Shown one piece after another: positions 34,712 through 42,988 of a stretch of DNA of 64,000 nt. The DNA comes from Ruminococcus sp. (GTDB taxonomy: Bacteria; Bacillota; Clostridia; Oscillospirales; Ruminococcaceae). Below the pieces are notes generated by a model. The model searched no databases. It saw only the letters and a program-made list of their open reading frames with translations, and was not told where the DNA came from. The DNA lies in NCBI GenBank assembly GCA_017525915.1, contig JAFXSC010000015.1, forward strand, positions 39,932 to 103,931, given 5' to 3'. Position 1 is the first letter of the stretch. Each line of letters begins with the position of its first letter. The position numbers and the translations under genes were made by a program.

Positions 34712-37642
34712 ATGAAGAAAAATTTTTGGAAAAAGACCGCGGCTGGACTAATGGCGCTGCTGATAGTTGCCGGAGCATCGCCTGTTGCGCCGTTCTCGCA
34801 GACGTTTGAGAGGACTGCTATCACGGCGAGCGCTGCCCCCGGAGATGTAGTTGATTCGGGAAACTGCGGCAAGACCGCAGAAGATAATGTCACTTGGGAA
34901 CTGACAAAGAATGCTGATGATGAAACAAAATACACCCTCACTATCAGCGGAACGGGTGCTATGGCGGATTATTCTCATGATACTCAGCCGTGGACGAATT
35001 ATAAGGGCAGTATCACCTATGTTGAAATAGAGAGCGGTATCACATCTATCGGCGAATGGGCGTTCCAATTCTGTACAGGTCTTACATCAATAACGATACC
35101 TGACAGCGTTACAAGCATAAGCGATAATGCTTTCTATGGCTGCGAAGGTCTTCCGTCAATAACGATACCTGACAGCGTTAAAAGTATAGGCATAAAGGCA
35201 TTTGAAAGCTGCAAAAGTCTTACATCAATAACTATCCCCGGCAGTGTTACAAGCATTGGCGATTATGCATTCGATAACTGTAGAAACCTTACATCAGTAG
35301 AGATATCTGACGGCGTTACTAACATAGGTAAGTGTGCCTTCTATTACTGCTCATCTCTTAAATCAGTAGCGCTCCCTGACAGCGTTACAAGCATAAGCGA
35401 TAAGGCTTTCTCTGGCTGCGATGGTCTTACATCAATAACGATACCTGACAGCGTTACAAGCATAGGCGATAAGGCTTTCTCTGGCTGCGTAAAACTGGAA
35501 TCAATAACAATTCCTGACAGCGTTACAAGTATAGGTGCTTCTGCGTTCAAAGGCTGCCAAGGTCTTACATCAATAACGATCCCGGAAGGCGTTGAAAGCA
35601 TAGGCGATAATGCGTTCGATGGCAGCTTTATGCTTACATCAGTAACTATCCCGGCAAGCCTTAAAAGTATGGGGAATACCGTCTTTAACACCTATTCTAT
35701 GATTACCAGCCTGACCTACGGCGGAAGTGCATTACAGTGGGCTGCTCTGACAGACGGTTTAGATCCTTTTCTCCCTGATAGATGCACGATCACCTGCCTG
35801 AAAAAAGATGTTGTGATAGCCGAGAGCATAAACGGCACAGTCACGGCGGATAAAATGATCGTTGCCCCGGACGAGACTGTCACCCTGACCGTCACCCCCG
35901 ATGAGGGCTATTCATTTGGCAGCGTTTCCGTCAAGGACACAGATGACGAAGATGTTGAGCTGACGGATAATCATGACGGTACTTATTCGTTCACAATGCC
36001 TGCGGAAGATGTTACTGTAAGCGCGACATTCATGCAAAACGTTATTCCCGTATACAGGGAGGTGGAGCTGACTTTTGATTCAAACGGGGGCTCCGGTTCA
36101 ATGGATCCTATCGTAAACAATGAAGGAACTGCAATAATGCTCCCAGAGTGCGGATTTACAGCTCCTGAAGGAAAAGTTTTCAAGTGTTGGAGCATACGCG
36201 GTGCTGAGTATAACGCCGGTGCTTCATTCAATATGAAAATAGCCACTGCAACAGCTATTTGGCAAAACGTTCCTGTCACCTACCTCGATGAAAACGGCGT
36301 GGAGCAGACGATCACGGATTATACGGTTCTCACCGGCAATGAACCGCTGGATGAATGGGGCAACATAAGTTTAGCCGGCGGCACCTATATTGTGGACGGT
36401 ACATTGAATTATGGAGTTCCACTCTGGTTCACAGGCCGTAATACTGTGCTTATCTTAAAGGATAATGCACAGCTGAATATCTTAGGCGCTATCTCTGGTA
36501 TTGTATCTGATGATTTGTATATTTACGGACAGAGCGGCGGCACAGGGGAAATCATCATCGATTCACGCATGAACTGCTTTGAGAGCGATTGTTTATACCT
36601 CTACGGCGGTAGCATTACTGCAAAAAGCGAATATCCAGAATGGTATGATGTAATAAATGCAAATATTTATCTCGGCGGTGCAAAAGTTACGTCAGACAAG
36701 TACGAAGGCGCTGTTCAGGTCAAGGACGGTCTTATCTACGAAGACGAGGACGGAAATGTTTACGATAGCGCCAATAATCTTGATACAGCAGCTATCGCAG
36801 GCAAAACGCTCACTTCCTTCAAGCCAGAATCGCTTGCTCCCGCCAGCGATGAGATTCATCTCGACAACAACGTAAGCTTCCTTACAGTTTCCCAAACCTA
36901 CCTCGACGGCTATGATTTCAGCGGATTTATGGTTGGCGAAACTCCCTGCGCTGATATGGCTGCCGTTGTCACCGCAGTAAAAGCTCTCCGTGAAAGCGAT
37001 TCTAATGCTGTTATCACTATCACCCCTGTATTTACTCAGAAGACTGACGAGTACGCCCTGACTATCGAGAACGGTCATCTCAAAGGCAGCACTGAAACAA
37101 ACGGCAGCTTCAAGGCATCCACGCAGCTCTACGCAGTCGCAGATGCACCGGAAGAAGGTTACAAGTTCAGCCATTGGGAAGTTGACGGCATGACAGTCGG
37201 CTACGAGACAACCTACGCATTCCGTATGCCGTCCAAGGCTATGACGCTGACTGCGGTTTATGTTCCTGATACTGCCATGAGTCTCTTTAAGGTAGGCATT
37301 GGCTACATCGAGAACGTATACAAGCCCGAAGCCGGTAGGATGTCGTTCGTTTCGATACTGTCCATTCCGGACGGATGCCAGATGCTCAAGGCAGGTATAG
37401 TGGCGCAGAAGACTGACGTTCTGAACGGTGCCCCCCTGAAAGAGGCGAATGCAAGGTTCGTGAGATTTACTGACACATCGGCAAATCAGTACACTTCGTT
37501 CAAGTACACATGGACGCTGACTCCGAGCGATGCGGATACCGAGTGGGCCGTCCGCCCGTATCTTGTGTACAAGGATGCACAGAATGTGGAACACACTGTT
37601 TACGGCGATCGTGTTACAAAAAAACTAAGTGATTTTGAATAA
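34712..37642 (+). CDS. BspA-like leucine-rich-repeat surface protein
   Basis: 976 residues. A signal peptide (about 1-42) is followed by a short introductory domain (NCGKTAEDNVTWELTKNADD) and about 11 LRR_5 repeats of 23 residues (LTSITIPDSVTSIGDKAF type, about 100-340). Then come InlB/Big-type repeats (YSFGSVSVKDTDDEDVEL, YKFSHWEVDGM), a beta-helix-like segment and a C-terminal domain of unknown type ending TKKLSDFE. AAGGAGG precedes the ATG. No LPxTG, SLH or dockerin anchor is visible. A 37-residue MEKY peptide gene follows after 14 bases, in the same transcript. Confidence 0.9.
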   Translation: MKKNFWKKTAAGLMALLIVAGASPVAPFSQTFERTAITASAAPGDVVDSGNCGKTAEDNVTWELTKNADDETKYTLTISGTGAMADYSHDTQPWTNYKGSITYVEIESGITSIGEWAFQFCTGLTSITIPDSVTSISDNAFYGCEGLPSITIPDSVKSIGIKAFESCKSLTSITIPGSVTSIGDYAFDNCRNLTSVEISDGVTNIGKCAFYYCSSLKSVALPDSVTSISDKAFSGCDGLTSITIPDSVTSIGDKAFSGCVKLESITIPDSVTSIGASAFKGCQGLTSITIPEGVESIGDNAFDGSFMLTSVTIPASLKSMGNTVFNTYSMITSLTYGGSALQWAALTDGLDPFLPDRCTITCLKKDVVIAESINGTVTADKMIVAPDETVTLTVTPDEGYSFGSVSVKDTDDEDVELTDNHDGTYSFTMPAEDVTVSATFMQNVIPVYREVELTFDSNGGSGSMDPIVNNEGTAIMLPECGFTAPEGKVFKCWSIRGAEYNAGASFNMKIATATAIWQNVPVTYLDENGVEQTITDYTVLTGNEPLDEWGNISLAGGTYIVDGTLNYGVPLWFTGRNTVLILKDNAQLNILGAISGIVSDDLYIYGQSGGTGEIIIDSRMNCFESDCLYLYGGSITAKSEYPEWYDVINANIYLGGAKVTSDKYEGAVQVKDGLIYEDEDGNVYDSANNLDTAAIAGKTLTSFKPESLAPASDEIHLDNNVSFLTVSQTYLDGYDFSGFMVGETPCADMAAVVTAVKALRESDSNAVITITPVFTQKTDEYALTIENGHLKGSTETNGSFKASTQLYAVADAPEEGYKFSHWEVDGMTVGYETTYAFRMPSKAMTLTAVYVPDTAMSLFKVGIGYIENVYKPEAGRMSFVSILSIPDGCQMLKAGIVAQKTDVLNGAPLKEANARFVRFTDTSANQYTSFKYTWTLTPSDADTEWAVRPYLVYKDAQNVEHTVYGDRVTKKLSDFE
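35070..35700 (+). repeat. 69-bp tandem repeats encoding LRR units
   Basis: The 23-residue LRR units are encoded by near-identical 69-base repeats (CTTACATCAATAACGATACC and GACAGCGTTACAAGCATA recur). High DNA identity among several units indicates recent expansion or conversion. Confidence 0.75.
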
Positions 37643-37656
37643 GAGAGGTGCTAACA

Positions 37657-37770
37657 ATGGAAAAATATGAAACTCCCGAAATGGAGATAATCGAGTTCGA
37701 GACCGAGGACGTTATCACTACAAGCGGCGGTGACGGCACCGGTCAGGGCGGCAGCGGCGACGTTGGCTGA
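37657..37770 (+). CDS. MEKY-family small peptide, copy 2 (37 aa)
   Basis: MEKYETPEMEIIEFETEDVI then TTS and a Gly-rich tail (GGDGTGQGGSGDVG). It has AGAGGTG before the ATG, lies 14 bases after the BspA-like gene and is closed by a terminator. The N-terminal 23 residues match copies 1 and 3. The tail here is Gly-rich and begins at the position of a possible T-S/G processing point, but that is only a pattern remark. Function unknown. Confidence 0.75.
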   Translation: MEKYETPEMEIIEFETEDVITTSGGDGTGQGGSGDVG

Positions 37771-37785
37771 TATATAGTATGGACA

Positions 37786-37812
37786 GGGCGGCTTCGTGCC
37801 GCCCTTGATTTT
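37786..37812 (+). terminator. Terminator after peptide copy 2
   Basis: GGGCGGC-TTCGT-GCCGCCC, followed by TTGA and a T run. Confidence 0.85.
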
Positions 37813-37885
37813 TTTGTATTTACTTATGATGAGTGGTATGATATAATATACATAGAATGGAATAGCTTCTTCTTTAATCGGCAGA

Positions 37886-37951
37886 ATATTTCACATTGAG
37901 TCGCATATAAGCGACCCTGACTTCAAGTCGTGTGAGCTGATAGAACTATAA
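37886..37951 (+). pseudogene. Remnant of the M24-peptidase C-terminus
   Basis: TATTTCACATTGAG.CGCATATAAGCG and TTCAAGTCG.GTGAGCTGATAGAACTATAA match two pieces of the intact M24 gene near 39556 and 39627 (the latter encoding YYFKSGNLIEL), with about 45 bases deleted between them. It is the trace of a former duplicate or of unequal recombination, just upstream of the flavodoxin-like gene. Confidence 0.65.
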
Positions 37952-37967
37952 ACGGGAGGAAAAGAAA

Positions 37968-38501
37968 ATGAATGTCTTAGTAATTACAGGAAGCCCTCAC
38001 AAGAACGGTACAACTGCATATCTGACCGAGCAGTTCATTAAGGGAGCAGAAGAAGCCGGACATGAGATATTCCGCTTTGATGCTGCAAGCAAGGACGTTC
38101 ACCCTTGTATAGCCTGCGAAAAATGTCACGGAAGTACTCCTGCTTGCGTGTTCAAGGACGATATGCAGGAACTCAATCCGCACCTGATAGAAGCTGACGT
38201 TATCGCATTTGTGTCTCCGATCTATTATTACGACATAAATGCTCAGCTCAAGGCAGTCATCGATCGTTTCTACGCCAACGATGCTGTTCTGCACGGAGGC
38301 AAGAAGACAGTGCTTATGGTCGCAATGGCTGATAATAGCACTGAAACTGCAAAGGGAGCGCTGGAAACATTCAAGGGCATGGCAAGGTATCTTGAATGGG
38401 AGATAGCAGGTACAGTAGTTGGAGTGAACTGTATGACTCCCGAAATGATAAAAAATACTGATTACCCGAAACAGGCTTATGAGCTTGGAAAGTCATTGTA
38501 A
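37968..38501 (+). CDS. NAD(P)H-dependent flavodoxin-fold oxidoreductase
   Basis: 177 residues. VLVITGSPHKNGTTAYL is the FMN phosphate-binding loop; CIACEKCHGSTPACVFKDDM and PIYYYDINAQLKAVIDRFY are typical of the flavodoxin-fold NADPH-dependent FMN reductase family. It could reduce quinones, iron or other acceptors. GGGAGG precedes the ATG. It is followed by the foldable repeat at 38573, so it probably forms its own unit. Confidence 0.85.
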   Translation: MNVLVITGSPHKNGTTAYLTEQFIKGAEEAGHEIFRFDAASKDVHPCIACEKCHGSTPACVFKDDMQELNPHLIEADVIAFVSPIYYYDINAQLKAVIDRFYANDAVLHGGKKTVLMVAMADNSTETAKGALETFKGMARYLEWEIAGTVVGVNCMTPEMIKNTDYPKQAYELGKSL

Positions 38502-38572
38502 TTCCTATCAAGGTACATAAAGTTTAAGCATTCACGGAGAAGTCCGCAGAATAATTTAAGCGGCAAAATCTA

Positions 38573-38727
38573 TTTAAGTTCGTCCCCGCGGAAGCGGGGG
38601 AGTAGAGATAAAAACGAAAAAATTATAGGCGATTACGTTTTCTTGAAAAAATGAATCTGCCATTTCGTCAAAAAGCGGCGTTTTTTGAGATAAATGCAAA
38701 ATGAATTTTCTGTAAAAACGTAATTTC
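38573..38727 (+). repeat. Foldable repeat, copy 1 (candidate structured RNA or MITE)
   Basis: About 155 bases. Hairpin 1 is CCCCGC-GGAA-GCGGGG (38584-38599), followed by GTAGAGATAAAAA. A long stem ATTACGTTTT (38632-38641) with AAAACGTAAT (38715-38724) encloses TCAAAAA-GCGGCG-TTTTTTGA (38668-38688). Copy 2 at 41904-42060 keeps the same helices with compensating changes. It lies between the flavodoxin-like gene and the five-gene operon. Confidence 0.65.
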
Positions 38728-38788
38728 TTAGAAAAAGTGTGTTTTTTATCGAGGTGATAGTCTACGTATCAATCAAGGAGGGCTGACT

Positions 38789-38935
38789 ATGGCACGATAT
38801 AACAACTTAAAGGATTACTTTCAGGGCGAACACCTTGACTATATCAGAAGTATTATCAAGGAGCATCTTGAGCAGGAGTTGAATAGCGAGTGTCAGGTTG
38901 ATATTCCTTTAGTCCACTCACTTGTATGTACCTAA
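38789..38935 (+). CDS. Short, probably truncated protein (48 aa)
   Basis: MARYNNLKDYFQGEHLDYIR begins with an excellent AAGGAGGG ribosome site and continues IIKEHLEQELNSECQVDIPL. It ends VHSLVCT, where the sequence no longer looks protein-like, so the 3' part has probably been lost to rearrangement. Family unknown. It sits between the foldable repeat and the M24 gene, overlapping none of them. Confidence 0.45.
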   Translation: MARYNNLKDYFQGEHLDYIRSIIKEHLEQELNSECQVDIPLVHSLVCT

Positions 38936-38966
38936 ACTGATGAATGACAGAAAGGAGGCTCTTGTT

Positions 38967-39656
38967 ATGGAATACTCGGAAGTGCAGAAAATTGCGAAAG
39001 ATACCATAGAGCACATAAAATCAAAGATAACCGTAGGTATGAAGCTCACAGATATCAGAAAGCTCTGTGAAAACAAAATGCTTGCATCAGGAGCCGATTC
39101 GTTCTGGTACTGGGATATAGGAGCTTTTGTTTTCTCTGGCGATGAGACTACCATTTCTGTTTCGGGCAGAGACTATGTCACATCCGACAGAATTATCGCT
39201 CCCGATGACATTATAACCATCGACCTCAGCCCTCAGAACAATAACATCTGGGGAGACTATGCACGGACGATAATCCTTGAAAACGACAAAGTGGTCGATG
39301 ATATAAACAGTATTCGCAATGATGAATGGCGCAGAGGTCTGCTTATGGAGGAAGCACTGCACAAAGAGCTCATAGCATTTGCGGCTCCGCAGACCACATT
39401 TGAGGAACTCTATTACCATATCAATCAGCTTATAACAGAATGTGGTTTTATAAATCTTGATTTTCTCGGCAACCTCGGACATTCTATCGTAAAGGATAAG
39501 AATAATCGTATCTATACTGAGAAAGATAACAAAGCTCTTCTTTCATCAGTGGACTATTTCACGTTTGAGCCGCATATAAGCGTTCCAGCTTCGAAATACG
39601 GATACAAGAAGGAGAACATCTATTATTTCAAGTCGGGTAATCTGATAGAACTATAG
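38967..39656 (+). CDS. M24-family metallopeptidase (Xaa-Pro aminopeptidase-like)
   Basis: 229 residues from the ATG at 38967 (AGGAGG in front; an upstream in-frame ATG is not supported). The five metal ligands of the pita-bread fold can be placed: D in TIDLSP, D in GDYART, H in NLGHSI, E in FTFEPH and E near KKENIYYF. The N-terminal creatinase domain is absent. It would cleave an N-terminal residue or a related amide. It opens a five-gene operon with 9-base spacing or overlaps. Confidence 0.85.
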   Translation: MEYSEVQKIAKDTIEHIKSKITVGMKLTDIRKLCENKMLASGADSFWYWDIGAFVFSGDETTISVSGRDYVTSDRIIAPDDIITIDLSPQNNNIWGDYARTIILENDKVVDDINSIRNDEWRRGLLMEEALHKELIAFAAPQTTFEELYYHINQLITECGFINLDFLGNLGHSIVKDKNNRIYTEKDNKALLSSVDYFTFEPHISVPASKYGYKKENIYYFKSGNLIEL

Positions 39657-39665
39657 GAGCCTAAT

Positions 39666-40121
39666 ATGATACTCAAAGCAAACAGAAACGACCTGCAAGA
39701 AATATTACAGCTTCAATATCTTGCATATCAAAGTGAGGCTGACCTGTTCGGAAGTCGTGACATTCCTCCGCTGAAACAGACTCTTGATGAAGTCGTTGAA
39801 GAGTTCAACAGTGGCGTGATACTGAAAATTGTCGATGATAAAAATGCCATTATCGGTTCTGTCCGCGCAATAGAACGTGACGGAACGGTTTATATCGGCA
39901 AGCTTATGGTACACCCTGACCACCGCCACAAAGGCTATGGTACTATGCTCCTGTGCGAGATAGAGAAATGCTTTTCCGATAAGCGGTACGAGCTTTTTAC
40001 AAGTACACGAAGTATTGATAATATCCGTCTTTATCAGAAACTGGGCTATACGATATTTGCTCGAAAAGCTGTAAATGATGAACTTGAATTTGTGTATATG
40101 GAGAAAAATGAAAACTATTGA
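39666..40121 (+). CDS. GNAT N-acetyltransferase
   Basis: 151 residues. Motif A is VYIGKLMVHPDHRHKGYGTML, with the R/Q-x-x-G-x-G/A acetyl-CoA loop, and the end IRLYQKLGYTIFARK is typical for the family. TAGGAG precedes the ATG and the gene begins 9 bases after the M24 stop. Its 3' end overlaps the next gene by 14 bases. The acceptor substrate is unknown. Confidence 0.87.
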   Translation: MILKANRNDLQEILQLQYLAYQSEADLFGSRDIPPLKQTLDEVVEEFNSGVILKIVDDKNAIIGSVRAIERDGTVYIGKLMVHPDHRHKGYGTMLLCEIEKCFSDKRYELFTSTRSIDNIRLYQKLGYTIFARKAVNDELEFVYMEKNENY

Positions 40122-40788
40122 GATCAACGGCAGGACCTGTCATATCAGAATAAACGGCACTGACTTTCCTACGATATACTGGGGCGAGATGAAGAACAGC
40201 TCCGAGACGATTGAAAAAGTCCTCGCGCTGTGCGAGGACTTGAAGTGCAACTATATCGTTTATGAGGTCGAGGACTGGAACGCCGACTTCTCGCCGTGGG
40301 AGTTTACGCTCAACAAGAAGATGTCCTTCTCTGGCGGAGGATGGAAAACTCTGGACTGGCTTCTGAACGAGTGCGTTTCATATTGCGAGGAAGAGTACAG
40401 TCTGACGAGAGAGCGTATCCTCTGCGGCTATTCTCTCGCAGGACTTTTCAGTCTGTGGGCGTTTTATGAAAGTCAGGCGTTCAGCGGAGTTATCAGCTGT
40501 TCAGGCTCGCTGTGGTTCGGGAACTGGATAAGCTACGCCGAGAGCCATTCCGCTCAGCAGAACAGCTCAGTATATCTCAGCCTCGGCGACCGTGAAGAAA
40601 AGGCTCGTGACCGCATTATGGCGACTGTGGGCGACTGTACTCGCAGACAGTATGAGCTTGTGTGCGGCGATATAAACGTGTCCCGTCATATCCTTGAATG
40701 GAACGACGGCGGACACTTTAACGAGCCTGAGAAGCGCATAGCTAAAGGCATAAAATGGATAACTGGTGAGGTTGGATATGGAATTTGA
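40108..40788 (+). CDS. Alpha/beta-hydrolase (esterase-like)
   Basis: 226 residues from the ATG at 40108, inside the end of the GNAT gene. RERILCGYSLAGLFSLWAFY has the GxSxxG nucleophile elbow (Ser in GYSLAG) and HFNEPEKRIAKGI supplies the C-terminal His. It resembles the enterochelin-esterase/YbbA-like group. Its stop overlaps the next gene by 11 bases. It probably hydrolyses an ester or amide made or modified by the neighbouring enzymes; this is inferred. Confidence 0.75.
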   Translation: MKTIEINGRTCHIRINGTDFPTIYWGEMKNSSETIEKVLALCEDLKCNYIVYEVEDWNADFSPWEFTLNKKMSFSGGGWKTLDWLLNECVSYCEEEYSLTRERILCGYSLAGLFSLWAFYESQAFSGVISCSGSLWFGNWISYAESHSAQQNSSVYLSLGDREEKARDRIMATVGDCTRRQYELVCGDINVSRHILEWNDGGHFNEPEKRIAKGIKWITGEVGYGI

Positions 40789-41155
40789 ATACTATAATCC
40801 AAGCGATGAAAGCAGAAGCTGCGTTGTGAGAACAATGACGAAGCTAACAGGTAAGGAATACAGCACTGTCAAGGCAGAACTTACCGCTCTTGCACAAGAA
40901 CTTGGATATGAAACATATAATGACGAAGCTGTTTTCGGGCAATACATGGCAGAACACGGCATCTATAAAATAAAAGAATATGTTGATACGACAGTTGGAG
41001 AGCTTGAACTGAATGACGGCTCTTACTGTGTTTACAGCACAAATCATAAAGGCTTTTTTCACTTGATACCGATTGTGGATAATGTGATATATGATAGAAG
41101 AAACGATAGCCATGGGCTTTATGTGATAGCTGTTTATAAAAAGGAGAGCATATGA
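40778..41155 (+). CDS. Papain/C39-like fold small protein
   Basis: 125 residues from the ATG at 40778. The N-terminus NPSDESRSCVVRTMTKLTGK has the Cys of a papain-like peptidase helix and GFFHLIPIVDNVIYDRRN has the matching His and following Asp/Asn. This arrangement is common in small clostridial cysteine-peptidase-like proteins. Its start overlaps the esterase gene and its stop shares ATGA with the SDR start. It could be a peptidase, transglutaminase-like or inactive protein. Confidence 0.6.
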   Translation: MEFEYYNPSDESRSCVVRTMTKLTGKEYSTVKAELTALAQELGYETYNDEAVFGQYMAEHGIYKIKEYVDTTVGELELNDGSYCVYSTNHKGFFHLIPIVDNVIYDRRNDSHGLYVIAVYKKESI

Positions 41156-41862
41156 GCGAAGAATTCAAAAACAAAGTAGCAGTAGTAACAGGCGGTGCAA
41201 ATGGTATCGGTAAGTGCATAGCCGAGGATTTCCGCAGAAACGGTGCTACGGTGTGTGTTATTGACAAGGTCGAGGGAGATCACTTTGTTGGTGACATCTC
41301 CGACAAGTCCGTGCTTGAAAAATTTGCGGAGCAGGTCATATCAAAGTACGGACACATTGACTATCTCATCAATAACGCTTTGCCGCTGATGAAAGGAATC
41401 GACGAGTGCAGCTATGAGGAGTTTCAGTACGCTCTGTCAGTGGGAGTGACTGCGCCTTTCTATCTATCGAAGTTGTTCGCATCGCACTTCAATAAGGGTG
41501 GCAGTATCATCAATATCTCATCTTCCCGCGACCGTATGAGTCAGCCTCAGACCGAGAGTTATACTGCGGCTAAAGGCGGTATAGCTGCGCTCACTCATGC
41601 TCTGGCGGTGAGCCTTGCAGGAAAGGTGCGTGTGAACTCTATATCTCCGGGCTGGATAGATGCGTCCTATAAGGTATACGAAGGTCCCGATGCCTATCAG
41701 CAGCCCTGCGGTCGTGTAGGAAATCCTCTTGACGTTGCTAATATGGTGCTGTTCCTATGCTCCGACAAGGCAGGCTTCATCACAGGCGAGAACATCTGCA
41801 TCGACGGTGGTATGACCAAGCAGATGATATACCACGGTGATAATGGCTGGAATCTTGAGTGA
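41152..41862 (+). CDS. Short-chain dehydrogenase/reductase
   Basis: 236 residues. TGGANGIGKC is the nucleotide-binding loop, NNAL replaces NNAG, and SYTAAKGGIAA contains the catalytic YxxxK. NICIDGGMTKQMIYHG is the usual SDR C-terminus. It is the last gene of the five-gene operon, joined to its neighbour by a 4-base ATGA overlap. Copy 2 of the foldable repeat lies 40 bases downstream. Confidence 0.87.
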   Translation: MSEEFKNKVAVVTGGANGIGKCIAEDFRRNGATVCVIDKVEGDHFVGDISDKSVLEKFAEQVISKYGHIDYLINNALPLMKGIDECSYEEFQYALSVGVTAPFYLSKLFASHFNKGGSIINISSSRDRMSQPQTESYTAAKGGIAALTHALAVSLAGKVRVNSISPGWIDASYKVYEGPDAYQQPCGRVGNPLDVANMVLFLCSDKAGFITGENICIDGGMTKQMIYHGDNGWNLE

Positions 41863-41903
41863 GCTGATGAATCATCAAGGCATAAATTAAGTAACAAAGT
41901 ATG

Positions 41904-42060
41904 TTTAAGCTCGTCCCCGCAGAAGCGGGGGCGTAGAGATAAAAAATTCAACATGGTGTGTTGATTACGAAATAATGAAAAAATGAAGTCCATAAATTTC
42001 GGAAAAGTGGCACTTTTTGAAAATAATGTGGCATAGTTTTTTTTGAGTATTCGTAATTTG
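41904..42060 (+). repeat. Foldable repeat, copy 2
   Basis: Same order as copy 1: CCCCGC-AGAA-GCGGGG (41915-41930), GTAGAGATAAAAA, ATTACGAAATA (41964-41974) paired with TATTCGTAAT (42048-42057, one bulged A), enclosing AAAAG-TGGCA-CTTTT (42003-42017). The long stem differs in sequence from copy 1 but remains paired, which supports a conserved fold. Confidence 0.65.
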
Positions 42061-42094
42061 TACTCCATTAGCGTTTATCATTTGAAAATAGCTT

Positions 42095-42490
42095 TCATAT
42101 CAGATGTATAAGCAAATCAACGGCGTTATCCGAATCTTTACCCGCTCCGTATATCTCGAGTTCGACGCCGAAATATCTGGAACTGTCTCCGCAGAATATG
42201 GGCTCAGGCTTGTAGCCATAGTCGTGGATTGAGCGGTTCTTGTCAACTTCATCGTGGTAACACTCGCTGCAATAATCGTATCCGTCAAGGTGATATGCGT
42301 CGTCCTCGTGAACCAAAGCATCACAGCAGGAGCAGCGAGTATAGTGGTTCTCATAACAGTGACGGCAAAGTGTGGTATATTCATCACCGTATGAATCATC
42401 CGTCCAAATCGTCTCACCGCATCGGTCGCAGGTGCTTGTGTAACGCTCAATACAGTCATTGCAGACGATTTCTCCGTTCACCTCACCGTA
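42095..42490 (-). pseudogene. Fragment of a second amidoligase gene
   Basis: The minus strand reads YGEVNGEIVCNDCIERYTST, CDRCGETIWTDDSYGDEYTT, then SRYFGVELEIYGAGKDSDNA, matching residues of about 24-145 of the intact amidoligase with a few changes. Both ends are broken: upstream it runs into a peptidase fragment on the other strand, and downstream it ends DLLIHLI. Only the zinc clusters and the start of the catalytic domain survive. Confidence 0.85.
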
Positions 42491-42690
42491 TGGCTGCACC
42501 TGCCGAGGTGCTGGATTCTGTTGTTGTACACGAACTTTGTCACCGCTTGCATATGAACCACTCCAAGGAGTTTTATGCTTCAATATACCGCGTATTTCCT
42601 GACTATGACAAGTGGAATAAATGGCTCAAGGATAATGGTGGACTACTCATCAAGCGTATGAACGCCGGCTCAAAAACTGAGGAGGTTTAA
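42491..42690 (+). pseudogene. Fragment of a second YgjP-like peptidase gene
   Basis: AAPAEVLDSVVVHELCHRLH then MNHSKEFYASIYRVFPDYDK and KWLKDNGGLLIKRMNAGSKT match the last 63 residues of the peptidase at 33972-34562, with high DNA identity. The N-terminal two thirds are gone; the fragment abuts the amidoligase fragment head to head at about 42490. It ends AGSKTEEV and is followed by GGAGG and a further very short frame. Confidence 0.85.
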
Positions 42691-42774
42691 ATGAAACAAT
42701 ACCGCTTGCTGCATACAAGGATATAAATATATCAATATCGTTGTCATTAAGCACCGAAAGGCTATGCTCAAACT

Positions 42775-42890
42775 GCCGGCTCAAATCTCTTTCAATAGGG
42801 GGTCGTTTTTATCTGACATATTTCAAAAGCCGAAAAACAACTTATATGACACAGTTTTCAGGTATGTCATTAGACTATGGGCTATTGACA
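42775..42890. repeat. Right inverted repeat with 26-bp dyad
   Basis: The reverse complement of this segment aligns with 24930-25044 along its full length. The outermost 26 bases (42865-42890) have arms TGTCATTAG and CTATTGACA. Compared with the left dyad one arm base and one of the two central bases differ, so the presumed crossover dinucleotides are not identical. Confidence 0.75.
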
Positions 42891-42988
42891 TAGTTATGAT
42901 ACCATCGGTTGACAAATGCATATCGCTCTGATATTATAATAAAATAAAAATAATAAACTCAGAAATGATACAGAAAGGAACTCATATC

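Noticed and set aside
36692-37594. 300-codon minus-strand open frame opposite the BspA-like gene
   Set aside because: Antisense shadow without ribosome site, signal or recognisable motif.
38584-41930. CCCCGC-NGAA-GCGGGG hairpins that resemble type I CRISPR repeats
   Set aside because: Only two copies 3.3 kb apart, no regular spacers and no cas genes in the window; they belong to a longer foldable repeat.
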